Source: Sorangium cellulosum (GTDB lineage Bacteria; Myxococcota_A; Polyangia; Polyangiales; Polyangiaceae). From it: a stretch of 64,000 nucleotides of DNA. The stretch is from NCBI RefSeq assembly GCF_004135735.1, contig NZ_CP012670.1, positions 1,674,001 to 1,738,000 on the forward strand, read 5' to 3'. Below, in pieces: positions 16,638 through 24,126 of this stretch. Every line of letters starts with the position of its first letter. Position 1 is the first letter of the stretch. The notes beneath the pieces were generated by a model. That model was not told the origin of the DNA. It saw nothing but the letters and a program-made list of their open reading frames with translations, and did not search any database. The position numbers and the translations under genes were made by a program.

Positions 16638-17978
16638 TTATTTCTCGAGCGTCAGCAGCCCGAGCCGGTAGGGCAAGCGGCTGTACTCCCCCCCGGCGTT
16701 CGGATCTCTCCCCTGGTAGAGGAACTGCAGGTTGCACGGGTCGAGGGTCATTCGCTCGTCGTACCCGGAGCGGATCAGCTCGCCGTGGCTGATGTCGTCG
16801 GTCCAGTCCCCGCCCTCGAACGTCACGTTCGCCGGGCCGGCGAAGGGGTTCTGCTTGGTGTCGGCCAGGGGGGTCCAGGGGCCATCGAGGCTCTCGGAGG
16901 TCCACGACCTGAAGAAGCGAGGGCTGTTGTCGAACGCCTCCACGAGGAGCAGGTACTTGTTCGAGCCATCCACCTTGTAGACGTTGCTGGCCTCGAACAG
17001 GAGCCCAGAGCTCGGCGCCGTCATGACGACCTCGTAACCGTCGAACTTCGGGAAGTCGTCGATGCTGACCTTGGAGCGGTAGAGCTTCCCGTCGTCCCGT
17101 GAGAAGAAGAGGTGGCAATAGTCGTCGTCGCAGATGACCCAGAAGTCGAGCGCGCCGAGGACGTTCCCCATGGCGCCCGGCTCGCCGCGGAGCAGCGCCT
17201 GGGGCCGGCTCCAGCCGTTCATGTTGTTGATGTCGTCGTTCGTCGAGTACCTGCCGTTCCACTGGTAGATGAGGTACCACTTGTTGTGCGGCCGGAAATA
17301 GAAGACCTGGGGCGCCACCGTGCTGCCGGTGGGCCAGTTCGCCATGTAGTGCTGCTGAGCGGAGTTTGCCTGAGAGAAGTCCGGGAAGTTCAGGTACACC
17401 GACTGCCACGAGCCGTTGCCCGACGTGGTGTCGAACACGGTGGCAAATACGTGGTACTTGTCGTCGTAGAACACGACCGTCGGGTCCTTGACGGAGGCGA
17501 AGGTGCGGCCGGCGGGCGGCTTGGGGCTGATCACCGGAGGCCCCGACTTCCACTTGAACGTGGTGGGCAAGTCGCAGGTCACCGCCGGGTCGCCCGCGCC
17601 GGCCCCCCCGGTCCCCGGAGCGCCGCCGCCCCCACCGACCCCCGGAGCGCCGCCGTTCCCCCCGGTCGTCTCGCCGCCGCCCGTGCCCGAGGCGCTCCCC
17701 CCGCCCGTGCCGGGGGTCGATCCGCCCGTGCCCGTGACGCTCCCCCCGCCCGTGCCGGGGGTCGACCCGCCCGTGCCGGCGCTCCCCACGCCCGGGGTGC
17801 CGCCGGCGCCCGACGTCGGATTCTCCGTGCCGCCCGTCCCGGCGGAGGGCCGCGGGTCGTCCGTCGCCTCGCTGGCGCAGCCGGCGAGCGCCGCGAGCAC
17901 GCAGCCGAGGACAGAGAGATGGAGGTTGGAACGGCGCGGAGTCAGGGATTGACGGGGCAAATCGAGGTGAGTGTTCAT
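16638..17978 (-). CDS. Secreted GH62 alpha-L-arabinofuranosidase
   Basis: The 446-residue lipoprotein has a signal peptide and lipobox (AALAGC), a Gly/Thr/Pro linker (about residues 40-132) and a GH62 catalytic domain (about 135-446). Family landmarks are FKWKSGPPVISPKP, ASVKDPTVVFYDDKYHVFAT (Asp, general base), FFRPHNKWYLIYQW-type strands, GLLFEASNVYKVDGSNKYLLLVEA (Glu, acid) and DISHGELIRSGYDERMTLDPCNLQFLYQG. It removes arabinose from arabinoxylan outside the cell. ATG 17976-17978 gives a clean signal peptide. The gene is bracketed by inverted lac-type operator modules, which suggests substrate-induced control by a LacI regulator encoded elsewhere. Confidence 0.9.
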   Translation of the reverse strand: MNTHLDLPRQSLTPRRSNLHLSVLGCVLAALAGCASEATDDPRPSAGTGGTENPTSGAGGTPGVGSAGTGGSTPGTGGGSVTGTGGSTPGTGGGSASGTGGGETTGGNGGAPGVGGGGGAPGTGGAGAGDPAVTCDLPTTFKWKSGPPVISPKPPAGRTFASVKDPTVVFYDDKYHVFATVFDTTSGNGSWQSVYLNFPDFSQANSAQQHYMANWPTGSTVAPQVFYFRPHNKWYLIYQWNGRYSTNDDINNMNGWSRPQALLRGEPGAMGNVLGALDFWVICDDDYCHLFFSRDDGKLYRSKVSIDDFPKFDGYEVVMTAPSSGLLFEASNVYKVDGSNKYLLLVEAFDNSPRFFRSWTSESLDGPWTPLADTKQNPFAGPANVTFEGGDWTDDISHGELIRSGYDERMTLDPCNLQFLYQGRDPNAGGEYSRLPYRLGLLTLEK

Positions 17979-18079
17979 GCCAGTCTCCAGAAGTCCAGAA
18001 GGATGCCCGATCGGGTCGGCGAGCTCCTTGGAGCCCGACCGTCACGGTGAACGCGCATGAGGACGCAGGGCCCGGTGCA

Positions 18080-18142
18080 CATGCCGGCCTATCCAGGGCA
18101 AAGCGGAAGAATACCCGGAGCCCCAAGTGTGAGCGTTCACAT
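18080..18142. promoter_or_regulatory. Lac-type operator module, copy B, upstream of GH62
   Basis: TGTGAGCGTTCACA at 18128-18141 is a palindrome of the same type as that at 16463-16476, and the preceding bases contain GGCAAAGCGGAAGA and ATGCCGGCCTATCCAG. On the minus strand this reads operator first and then a conserved block, ending about 100 bases before the GH62 start codon. That is the expected position for a promoter/operator. A LacI-family repressor is the likely ligand; none with a DNA-binding domain is in the window. Confidence 0.7.
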
Positions 18143-18415
18143 TGCGGGCGTCAATCAAAAACCGGCGCGCGGCCATCCTCGATCCCGGGGGTGGCCACGC
18201 TTGTCCCCGAGCGATCTCCATGAAGGTGGGAAGGCACGAAGATCCTTGATCTTATCTCCCTGCCTTCCCGCCCTCATGGTCCAGTCCGGCCACCACCCAC
18301 GGCCGCGGGCTCGTCGGCGCCCACGGGATGAAGTCGAGGGCATCCTGCCGCGGCGGGAGGCGGCAGCCCGGGGCTGGTCGAATGCACATGAAGGGGCGTG
18401 TCGCGCGCTTCCACT

Positions 18416-18432
18416 TGTATTAAAAATATACA
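18416..18432. promoter_or_regulatory. AT-rich palindrome upstream of the PAS-STAS gene
   Basis: TGTAT-TAAAAAT-ATACA forms a 17-base palindrome in an AT-rich island about 110 bases upstream of the PAS-STAS start. In a genome this GC-rich, such an island usually marks a promoter or operator. The rest of 17979-18544 holds the GH62 operator module and no credible gene. Confidence 0.45.
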
Positions 18433-18544
18433 GATCGTAGCATCGCCCTGCGCTCGCGTCGCGCTGGATGAATGTAATTCAAGTCACGCCGGCCCGTCTT
18501 CCCGGAGGCAGGGGCTCGTCCGGCGCACGTCAGGCCGAAGGAAT

Positions 18545-19483
18545 ATGACAAAGACCACTCCGACGATCGCCGAGCTCGAGCACGAGATTGACGTGCTGCG
18601 CCAACGGATTGCCGAGCTGGAGATCCCCGCGCGCCGCTACCAGGCCCTGCTCGACGGGGGCATCGTGAGCATGATGATCTACGATCGCGAGGGCCGCGCG
18701 ATCGAGGTGAATCGTCGGTGGGAGCAGCTCTGGCGCTTGCGCCTCGAGGATCTCACCGAGTGGCGGTTGCTGGTGGACGAGCAGGTGTCCGCCAACGGAT
18801 CGATGCCCGTCGTCGAGCGAGCGTTCTTTCAGGGCGAGGCCGCGGCGTTGCCCACGATTCGCTACGATCCGGGCCAGGCGGACACGCTCCAGCAGGGAGC
18901 GGCCCAGTGGGTCGCCTCCTCGCTCCATCCCATCCGCGACGCGGCGGGCGGCGTGCGCGAGGTGCTGCAGATCCACGTGGACGTCGGCGAGATCAAGCAG
19001 ACCGAGGAGGAGCTGCGGGCCCAGGCCGCGCAGCTCGAGGCCGCGGTCGCCGAGCGCGCCCAGATGCTGGAGGAGCAGCTCCGCGTGAGCGAGGAGCAGC
19101 GGCGCGCGATCGTCGCGCTGTCCACGCCCGTGCTCCGGCTCTGGGATGGCATCCTCGCGCTGCCGCTCATCGGTCGTGTCGATGCCGAACGCGCCGCCCG
19201 CATCCTCGAGGTGCTGCTCCAGGCCATCGTGGACACGCGCGCGGAGCACGTGATCCTCGACGTCACCGGCGTGCCTCTCGTGGACGCGGACGGGGCACGT
19301 TCCCTGCGCGACACGGTGCGCGCTTCCTCGTTGCTGGGCGCGCAGTGCGTCATCGCGGGGGTCTCGCCGGCCATGGCGAAGACGCTGGTCGACAGCGATC
19401 TCGGCTTCGATGGCGTCCCCATGGTCGCGAGCCTCCAGGACGGGCTCCGGCGCTCGCTGTCGCTCCGCAACGACGGCCGATAG
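18545..19483 (+). CDS. PAS-STAS (RsbR-like) signalling protein
   Basis: The 312-residue protein begins with a short coiled coil (IAELEHEIDVLRQRIAELE), then a PAS domain (about 35-150: YQALLDGGIVSMMIYDREGRAIEVNRRWEQLW). A second coiled coil (EELRAQAAQLEAAVAERAQM) leads to an RsbR-type STAS domain (about 200-305: ILALPLIGRVDAERAARILE, ILDVTGVPLVDADGARSL, LLGAQCVIAGVSPAMAKTLV). In Bacillus RsbR, the Thr of the VDT motif is phosphorylated; here it is Ala (VDAD). A later Thr (AKTLV) is kept. It probably senses a cytoplasmic ligand and works in a stressosome-like assembly. ATG 18545 was chosen over an upstream ATG at 18398. Confidence 0.85.
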   Translation: MTKTTPTIAELEHEIDVLRQRIAELEIPARRYQALLDGGIVSMMIYDREGRAIEVNRRWEQLWRLRLEDLTEWRLLVDEQVSANGSMPVVERAFFQGEAAALPTIRYDPGQADTLQQGAAQWVASSLHPIRDAAGGVREVLQIHVDVGEIKQTEEELRAQAAQLEAAVAERAQMLEEQLRVSEEQRRAIVALSTPVLRLWDGILALPLIGRVDAERAARILEVLLQAIVDTRAEHVILDVTGVPLVDADGARSLRDTVRASSLLGAQCVIAGVSPAMAKTLVDSDLGFDGVPMVASLQDGLRRSLSLRNDGR

Positions 19484-19528
19484 CCTGGCGCTCGCGGGGC
19501 GCGCCCCGAGCCCCTCCCCCCACCTTCG

Positions 19529-21661
19529 TCAAGCGCGGGGCGCCCGGGGCTCGGACTCGGGCCTTCGCCTGGCGCGCAGCGCGGCGAGCGCCTTGCCGAG
19601 CGTCGGATAGAGCGTCATGCCGTGAAGGTCGATGCCGAGCTGGGTGAAGCCCTGCGCGACCTGCGGCCGCATCCCCACGACGATGACCTCGGCCCCGAGC
19701 AGGACGGCGGCGCGGGCCGTCTTGAGCAGCGACTGCGCCACCTGGGCGTCGGCGACCGGCACGCCGGTGATGTCCATCAGGAGCACCTCGGCCCCCTGGC
19801 GGCTCATCTCCGCGAGCACCACCTCGAGCACCTGGCCCGCGCGCTCCGCGTCGATCGCCCCGATGAGCGGCACGAGCAGCACGCCCTGGTCCAGCGGGAT
19901 GACCGGACACCCGAGCCGGCGCACGGCGTCGGCCAGGGCGCGCTCGCGCTCGTAGGCGGCGCGCGCCTGGCCCTCCTGCGCGATCAGCGACTCGATGAGC
20001 CACGCGCGCTCGAGCGAGGTGCTGAGCATCGCCACCCACATGGCCATGTCCCTGTGATCCAGCCCCAGCGGGCTGCTCACCGGCGCCGAGATCGCGAGCA
20101 GCCCGCGCTCGCCGTCCTCGCCGCGCAGCGGGAGCAGCCGCATCACGTGGTCGTCCTCGGGATGCGCGGAGGCGGGGAGCCACGCCCGCGGCGGGAACTC
20201 CTCCGCGGCGATGCGCGTGCCCGCCTGCGGCGAGGCGGCCTGTCCGCCGGGGCAGGCGCTCTCGATGATCCGCAGCACCGGGCCGGACGCCGACGGCGTA
20301 TCCCACACACCGAGGCAGCCCCAGCTCATCTGCACCGCGGACAACCAGCTCAGCTTGCTCCCGCCGCCGTCCGCGTCCTCCAGGAGCGTCTTCCGGACGA
20401 CCAGGTTGATGTCCAGCAGGCCGTTCAGGTAGTCGGCGCGCGCCCGCTCGATCGCCACGCGACAGGCCATCACGTCGCGCCGGGCCTGCCTCACGTAGGC
20501 GGCCACGCGCTCCTCGGCGGCGGTGTCCCCCTCGGCCCGGAGCAGCGCGCGGCCCGCCCGCTCCAGCCGGTCGCCCAGCAGGAGGAGCGCGTCGACGTCG
20601 GGCATCTGGTGCACGGCCTGCCGCCACGCCCGCGCCAGCGCCGCGCGAGGGGGCGGCGGCGCGCCCCGAGCGGCCGCCTCGAGCCCCTCGATCACCTCGG
20701 CGACCTCGGGCCAGGTGTGGGCCTGCGGCGCGCCCCGGTCGCTCGCCGCCGAGAAGCTCATGAGCTCGAGCAGCTCCCCGGCGAGCGCGTCCTTCCAGTC
20801 GGCGGCGCGCTCGGGCGGCCGCGAGCGCCGAGCGCGCGGGGCGCCGCCGGGCACGCAGCCGCAGGAGCGGCGCGGGATGAGCGTCGTCGGCGCGACGTGG
20901 CCGGCGCCGGGGACCGCCACGCCCGCGAGCAGATCGATGAGGAGCTGCGCGGCGGTCCTGCCGAGCCAGTCGAACTGCTGGCGCACCGTGGTCAGCGGCG
21001 GCGCGGCGTACCTGGCCGACTCGATGTCATCGAACCCCACCAGGGCGATGTCCTCGGGGATGCGGCGGCCCGCCGCGAGGAGCGTGTCCATCGCCCCGAG
21101 CGCGCCGTGGTCGGTGGCCACGAACATCGCGGTGCACGGCGCGCCCGAGGCGAGGAGCCGCTCCGCGGCGAGCTGCCCGCTCGCCCTCTCGTTGTCCGGG
21201 ATCTCGATGACCAGCCCGGGGTCGAACGGGATGCCGTGCGCCTCGAGCGCGTCCTGGTAAGCCTTGAAGCGCTGCCGGATGTCCCCTTGCGCCATGTTGC
21301 CGGCGAAGACGATGCGCCTGTGGCCGTGCTCGATCAGGTGATGGATGGCCGAGAGGGCGCCACCGTGGTTGTCGGGCAACACGCAAGGACAGCGCGCGTC
21401 CCTGAAAGGTGCGCTGAGGGTCACGACGGGCTGTCCGGCGTCGAGGAAGAGCTCGATCCCCGTCGGGTCGACCGCCGCGATCCACCCGTCGATCAGGCCC
21501 CGCGCGAGCTTCAGCCGGTGGACGTCTCGCGGGGACGACCGGATCGCGATCACCCGGTATCCGAAGCGCCGGGCGGCCGACTGGATGCCGCCGAGGACCT
21601 GGCAGAAATAGGTCCCCCAGATGTCGGGGCACATGATGCCGATGGCTCTATCGCGCGACAT
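19529..21661 (-). CDS. LacI-type sensor / GAF-like / STAS fusion protein
   Basis: The 710-residue protein starts MSRDRAIGIMCPDIWGTYFC and goes straight into a LacI/PurR-type periplasmic-binding fold (about 1-285; IHHLIEHGHRRIVFAGN, TAMFVATDHGALGAMDTLLAAGRRIPEDIALVGFDDI). It has no helix-turn-helix domain. A helical and GAF-like middle (about 300-580) follows, then a coiled coil and an RsbR-type STAS domain (about 600-700: VLLVPLIGAIDAERAGQVLE, LLMDITGVPVADAQVAQSLL). The usual STAS phospho-Thr is replaced by Ala. It should sense a sugar-like ligand in the cytoplasm and signal by STAS contacts rather than by binding DNA. A longer start (21742) is possible. It is convergent with the PAS-STAS gene (45 bases apart) and is a paralogue of the protein at 37274-39406. 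Confidence 0.85.
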   Translation of the reverse strand: MSRDRAIGIMCPDIWGTYFCQVLGGIQSAARRFGYRVIAIRSSPRDVHRLKLARGLIDGWIAAVDPTGIELFLDAGQPVVTLSAPFRDARCPCVLPDNHGGALSAIHHLIEHGHRRIVFAGNMAQGDIRQRFKAYQDALEAHGIPFDPGLVIEIPDNERASGQLAAERLLASGAPCTAMFVATDHGALGAMDTLLAAGRRIPEDIALVGFDDIESARYAAPPLTTVRQQFDWLGRTAAQLLIDLLAGVAVPGAGHVAPTTLIPRRSCGCVPGGAPRARRSRPPERAADWKDALAGELLELMSFSAASDRGAPQAHTWPEVAEVIEGLEAAARGAPPPPRAALARAWRQAVHQMPDVDALLLLGDRLERAGRALLRAEGDTAAEERVAAYVRQARRDVMACRVAIERARADYLNGLLDINLVVRKTLLEDADGGGSKLSWLSAVQMSWGCLGVWDTPSASGPVLRIIESACPGGQAASPQAGTRIAAEEFPPRAWLPASAHPEDDHVMRLLPLRGEDGERGLLAISAPVSSPLGLDHRDMAMWVAMLSTSLERAWLIESLIAQEGQARAAYERERALADAVRRLGCPVIPLDQGVLLVPLIGAIDAERAGQVLEVVLAEMSRQGAEVLLMDITGVPVADAQVAQSLLKTARAAVLLGAEVIVVGMRPQVAQGFTQLGIDLHGMTLYPTLGKALAALRARRRPESEPRAPRA

Positions 21662-22049
21662 GGTGGCACAGTCCTCGGTCGTCCTCGGCCCCGGCTCCGG
21701 CCGTGGCGCCATGAGAAACCGTATGTGTAGCACGGGACACACGCGCGGTCGCGGCGCCGCGGCGGGAGCGAGAGCGCTTCAGCACGCGGCGATACTATCG
21801 GCCAGCGCGCGTTGCTTGTCAGCTGCGTTTCTCGGGAGGTGTGTGGTGGAGGACCCCAGCCCCACGCGCCGCCGGCTCTCCTCGCCGCTCGCCCGGCGGG
21901 GACCGGACAGCGTCGCACGACAGGAGCGCGAAGGCCGGGCGCTCCGCTCGACGCCGCTCGACGCCGCGCTCGTGCTCTCGCGCGTTCGCGCCCCGCGGAA
22001 CTCGCCCTGTCGCGACAAGCCCCTTGTCCCGTCCCGGGGTCCGGCGCCT

Positions 22050-22622
22050 TCACGAGCCTGGCGCGGGGCGCTCTCCGGCGTCGCGCGTGAACGAGAACAC
22101 CTGCTGCTCGAGGGCCACCCGCGCCTTGCGCCTCGGCCGGCGCGGCGGCGCCCCCGCATCGGCCGGCTCACCCCCGGCCCGCTCTCCGCAGCGCGGGCAG
22201 GCGGCCTGCGGCGGCGGTGCCTCCGGCTCCGGCCGGGGCGCCGCGGCCTCGGGCGGAGGCGGCGCGTCCGCCGCCTCCGCCTCGGTCTCCAGGTCGGCGC
22301 GGCCGCGCGCGTGCTCGGCCATGACGAGCGCGCGCAGGGCGCGGGCGGCGGCCCGGTGCTCGGCCGCGGCCCGGCGCAGGCGCGCGACGAGCTCGGCCGC
22401 GCCCCGCGGCGGCGCGTGGAGGCGGGCCCGCTCGCGGTGCGGGCAGCCGTCGTACGCGCCGCTGCTGCTGCCGCAGTCGAGGCAGAGGCGCTCGGTCGAG
22501 AGCGGCTCGCCGGCGAGGGCCATCGCCCCGTCCGCCGCGTCGTCCGGCGGGATCGCATCGGCGGTGTCCTCATCGGGCGGTAGCTCTTCGATGACCCTGG
22601 CGGCGGCCTTGCGGGGGCGCAT
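22050..22622 (-). CDS. Hypothetical protein with two zinc-ribbon-like Cys pairs
   Basis: The 190-residue product starts MRPRKAAARVIEELPPDEDT with an acidic segment. It has one Cys/His cluster (CLDCGSSSGAYDGCPH, about 47-62), an Ala/Arg helical stretch, a Pro/Ala-rich linker, a second CPRCGERAG, and a basic tail. The two CxxC motifs could bind zinc. It is not recognised as a known family. Codon usage favours this frame on the minus strand. It is transcribed away from the REC-STAS gene and is otherwise isolated. Confidence 0.5.
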   Translation of the reverse strand: MRPRKAAARVIEELPPDEDTADAIPPDDAADGAMALAGEPLSTERLCLDCGSSSGAYDGCPHRERARLHAPPRGAAELVARLRRAAAEHRAAARALRALVMAEHARGRADLETEAEAADAPPPPEAAAPRPEPEAPPPQAACPRCGERAGGEPADAGAPPRRPRRKARVALEQQVFSFTRDAGERPAPGS

Positions 22623-23088
22623 GCCTCTCGGCTAGCAGAGATATGAACGGATGTACAGCGCCAGTCGATCGTGGCGCGGCGGGCCGCCCCCTCGCGCCGC
22701 GCGACGGGCGGCGTCCCCTCGGGTCCCCGCGCGCGGAGGGGCGGAGGGGCGGGGCATCGCCTGGCGCCCCCGCGCCGCCCCATTCCCGTCTCCTCTCCGC
22801 GCGCCGCGACAGGACAAGACGCTTCGAGATACCGATTCAGCGTGACATGACGAGCTCTGCCGTCCCGCGGACGCGCCATGGGGCCCGACCCCGTCTCGCG
22901 CGGCGCCGAGGCGCGGCCGCGCACACGGTCATGAACTCCCGCAGATCGTCAGCCCGGCGTACATCGATGATGTCGCGCCATGAGGATTGGAGACCAGCGG
23001 CCTGAGCGGCCAGTTTTTCGTTGATCCGGGAACTTCGTTCGACTAGGTAGTGGATTCGACAGGCGGGGGCAAACGGTCAGGGGAACCG
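22623..23088. other. Intergenic region upstream of REC-STAS
   Basis: This 466-base stretch lies between divergent genes. I see no credible gene, strong hairpin or recognisable promoter. The last 100 bases are less GC-rich (CAGTTTTTCGTTGATC) and probably contain the REC-STAS/hybrid kinase promoter. Confidence 0.4.
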
Positions 23089-24093
23089 ATGGATCGAGCG
23101 GAGAGAGCCGACCTGGTGCTCGTCGTGGATGACAACCCAGTGAACCTCGGTGTGCTCTCCAAGGCGCTCACCGACGCCAATATCGATGTTGCCGTGGCGA
23201 CCGACGGTGAGATGGCGCTGAGCGTCGTCTCCCGTGATGAGCCGGATCTCGTCCTCCTCGACGTGATGATGCCCCGCCTCGACGGGTTCGAGACCTGCAG
23301 GCGACTCAAGGCAAACCCCGCGACCGCGGGGGTCCCGGTCATCTTCATGACGGCGCGGAGCGAGGCGAGCGCCATGGTCGAGGGGTTCGAGGCGGGCGCC
23401 GTCGACTACGTGACGAAGCCGTTCCACGGCGGAGAGCTCATCGCGCGCGTGCGGACCCAGCTCTCGCTCCGGCGCGTCACGCGGGCGCTCCTCGACAGGA
23501 ACGCGCGCCTGGAGGAGACGCTCCGCGAGCGCGCGTCGGCCGAGGTGGAGCGCGAAGAGCTGACCCGGGAGCTCGTGCGCCGCACGGAGGAGCTGCGCCA
23601 GGCCAACGACCGGCTGACGCTCGAGCTCGCCGAGCGCGAGCGGGCCGAGGCGGTCAGGGCCGATCTGCAGGAGCAGATCATCGCCGCCCAGCGGGAGAGG
23701 CTGAAGGAGCTGTCGACGCCGCTCATCCCCATCACGGACAGCATCGTCATCATGCCGCTCATCGGCACCATGGACGCCGTGAGGATCGAGCGCGCCACGG
23801 AGACGGCGCTCAAGGGGGTCAGCGAGCGCGGCGCGTCGTTCGTGATCCTGGACGTCACGGGGGCGCGCGGGCTCGACGTGGACGCGGCGCACAGGCTCAT
23901 CCGGGCCGGAGATGGGCTCCGGCTGCTCGGCGCCCAGGCCGTGATCACCGGGATCGGCCCCGAGATGGCGAGGGCGTTCGTCGATCTCGATATCTCGCTC
24001 GGCACCATGGTGACGGCCGGCGCGCTCCAGGAGGGGATCGCCTACGCGATGAGAGCGCAGGGCAGGCGGAGCCATCGCCTTGGCCTCCAGTAG
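23089..24093 (+). CDS. Response-regulator receiver / coiled coil / STAS protein
   Basis: The 334-residue protein (ATG 23089, after AGGGG; GTG 23050 is an alternative) carries a receiver domain at about 5-125 with acidic pocket VVDDN, phospho-Asp in LVLLDVMMPRLDG, and the Lys of VTKPFHGGE. A long coiled coil (about 130-220) joins it to an RsbR-type STAS domain (about 225-330: IVIMPLIGTMDAVRIERATE, VILDVTGARGLDVDAAHRLI). The usual STAS phospho-Thr is Val here. It lies 33 bases upstream of the hybrid kinase, so phosphate from that kinase probably controls STAS assembly. Confidence 0.87.
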   Translation: MDRAERADLVLVVDDNPVNLGVLSKALTDANIDVAVATDGEMALSVVSRDEPDLVLLDVMMPRLDGFETCRRLKANPATAGVPVIFMTARSEASAMVEGFEAGAVDYVTKPFHGGELIARVRTQLSLRRVTRALLDRNARLEETLRERASAEVEREELTRELVRRTEELRQANDRLTLELAERERAEAVRADLQEQIIAAQRERLKELSTPLIPITDSIVIMPLIGTMDAVRIERATETALKGVSERGASFVILDVTGARGLDVDAAHRLIRAGDGLRLLGAQAVITGIGPEMARAFVDLDISLGTMVTAGALQEGIAYAMRAQGRRSHRLGLQ

Positions 24094-24126
24094 CCGCGCG
24101 CTCCCTCGGGGCGAGGTGGAGTCGGC

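Noticed and set aside
16463..18141. CRP-type sites for the two TGTGA...TCACA palindromes
   Set aside because: CRP sites have six bases between TGTGA and TCACA; here there are four, with the GCG centre typical of LacI-family operators.
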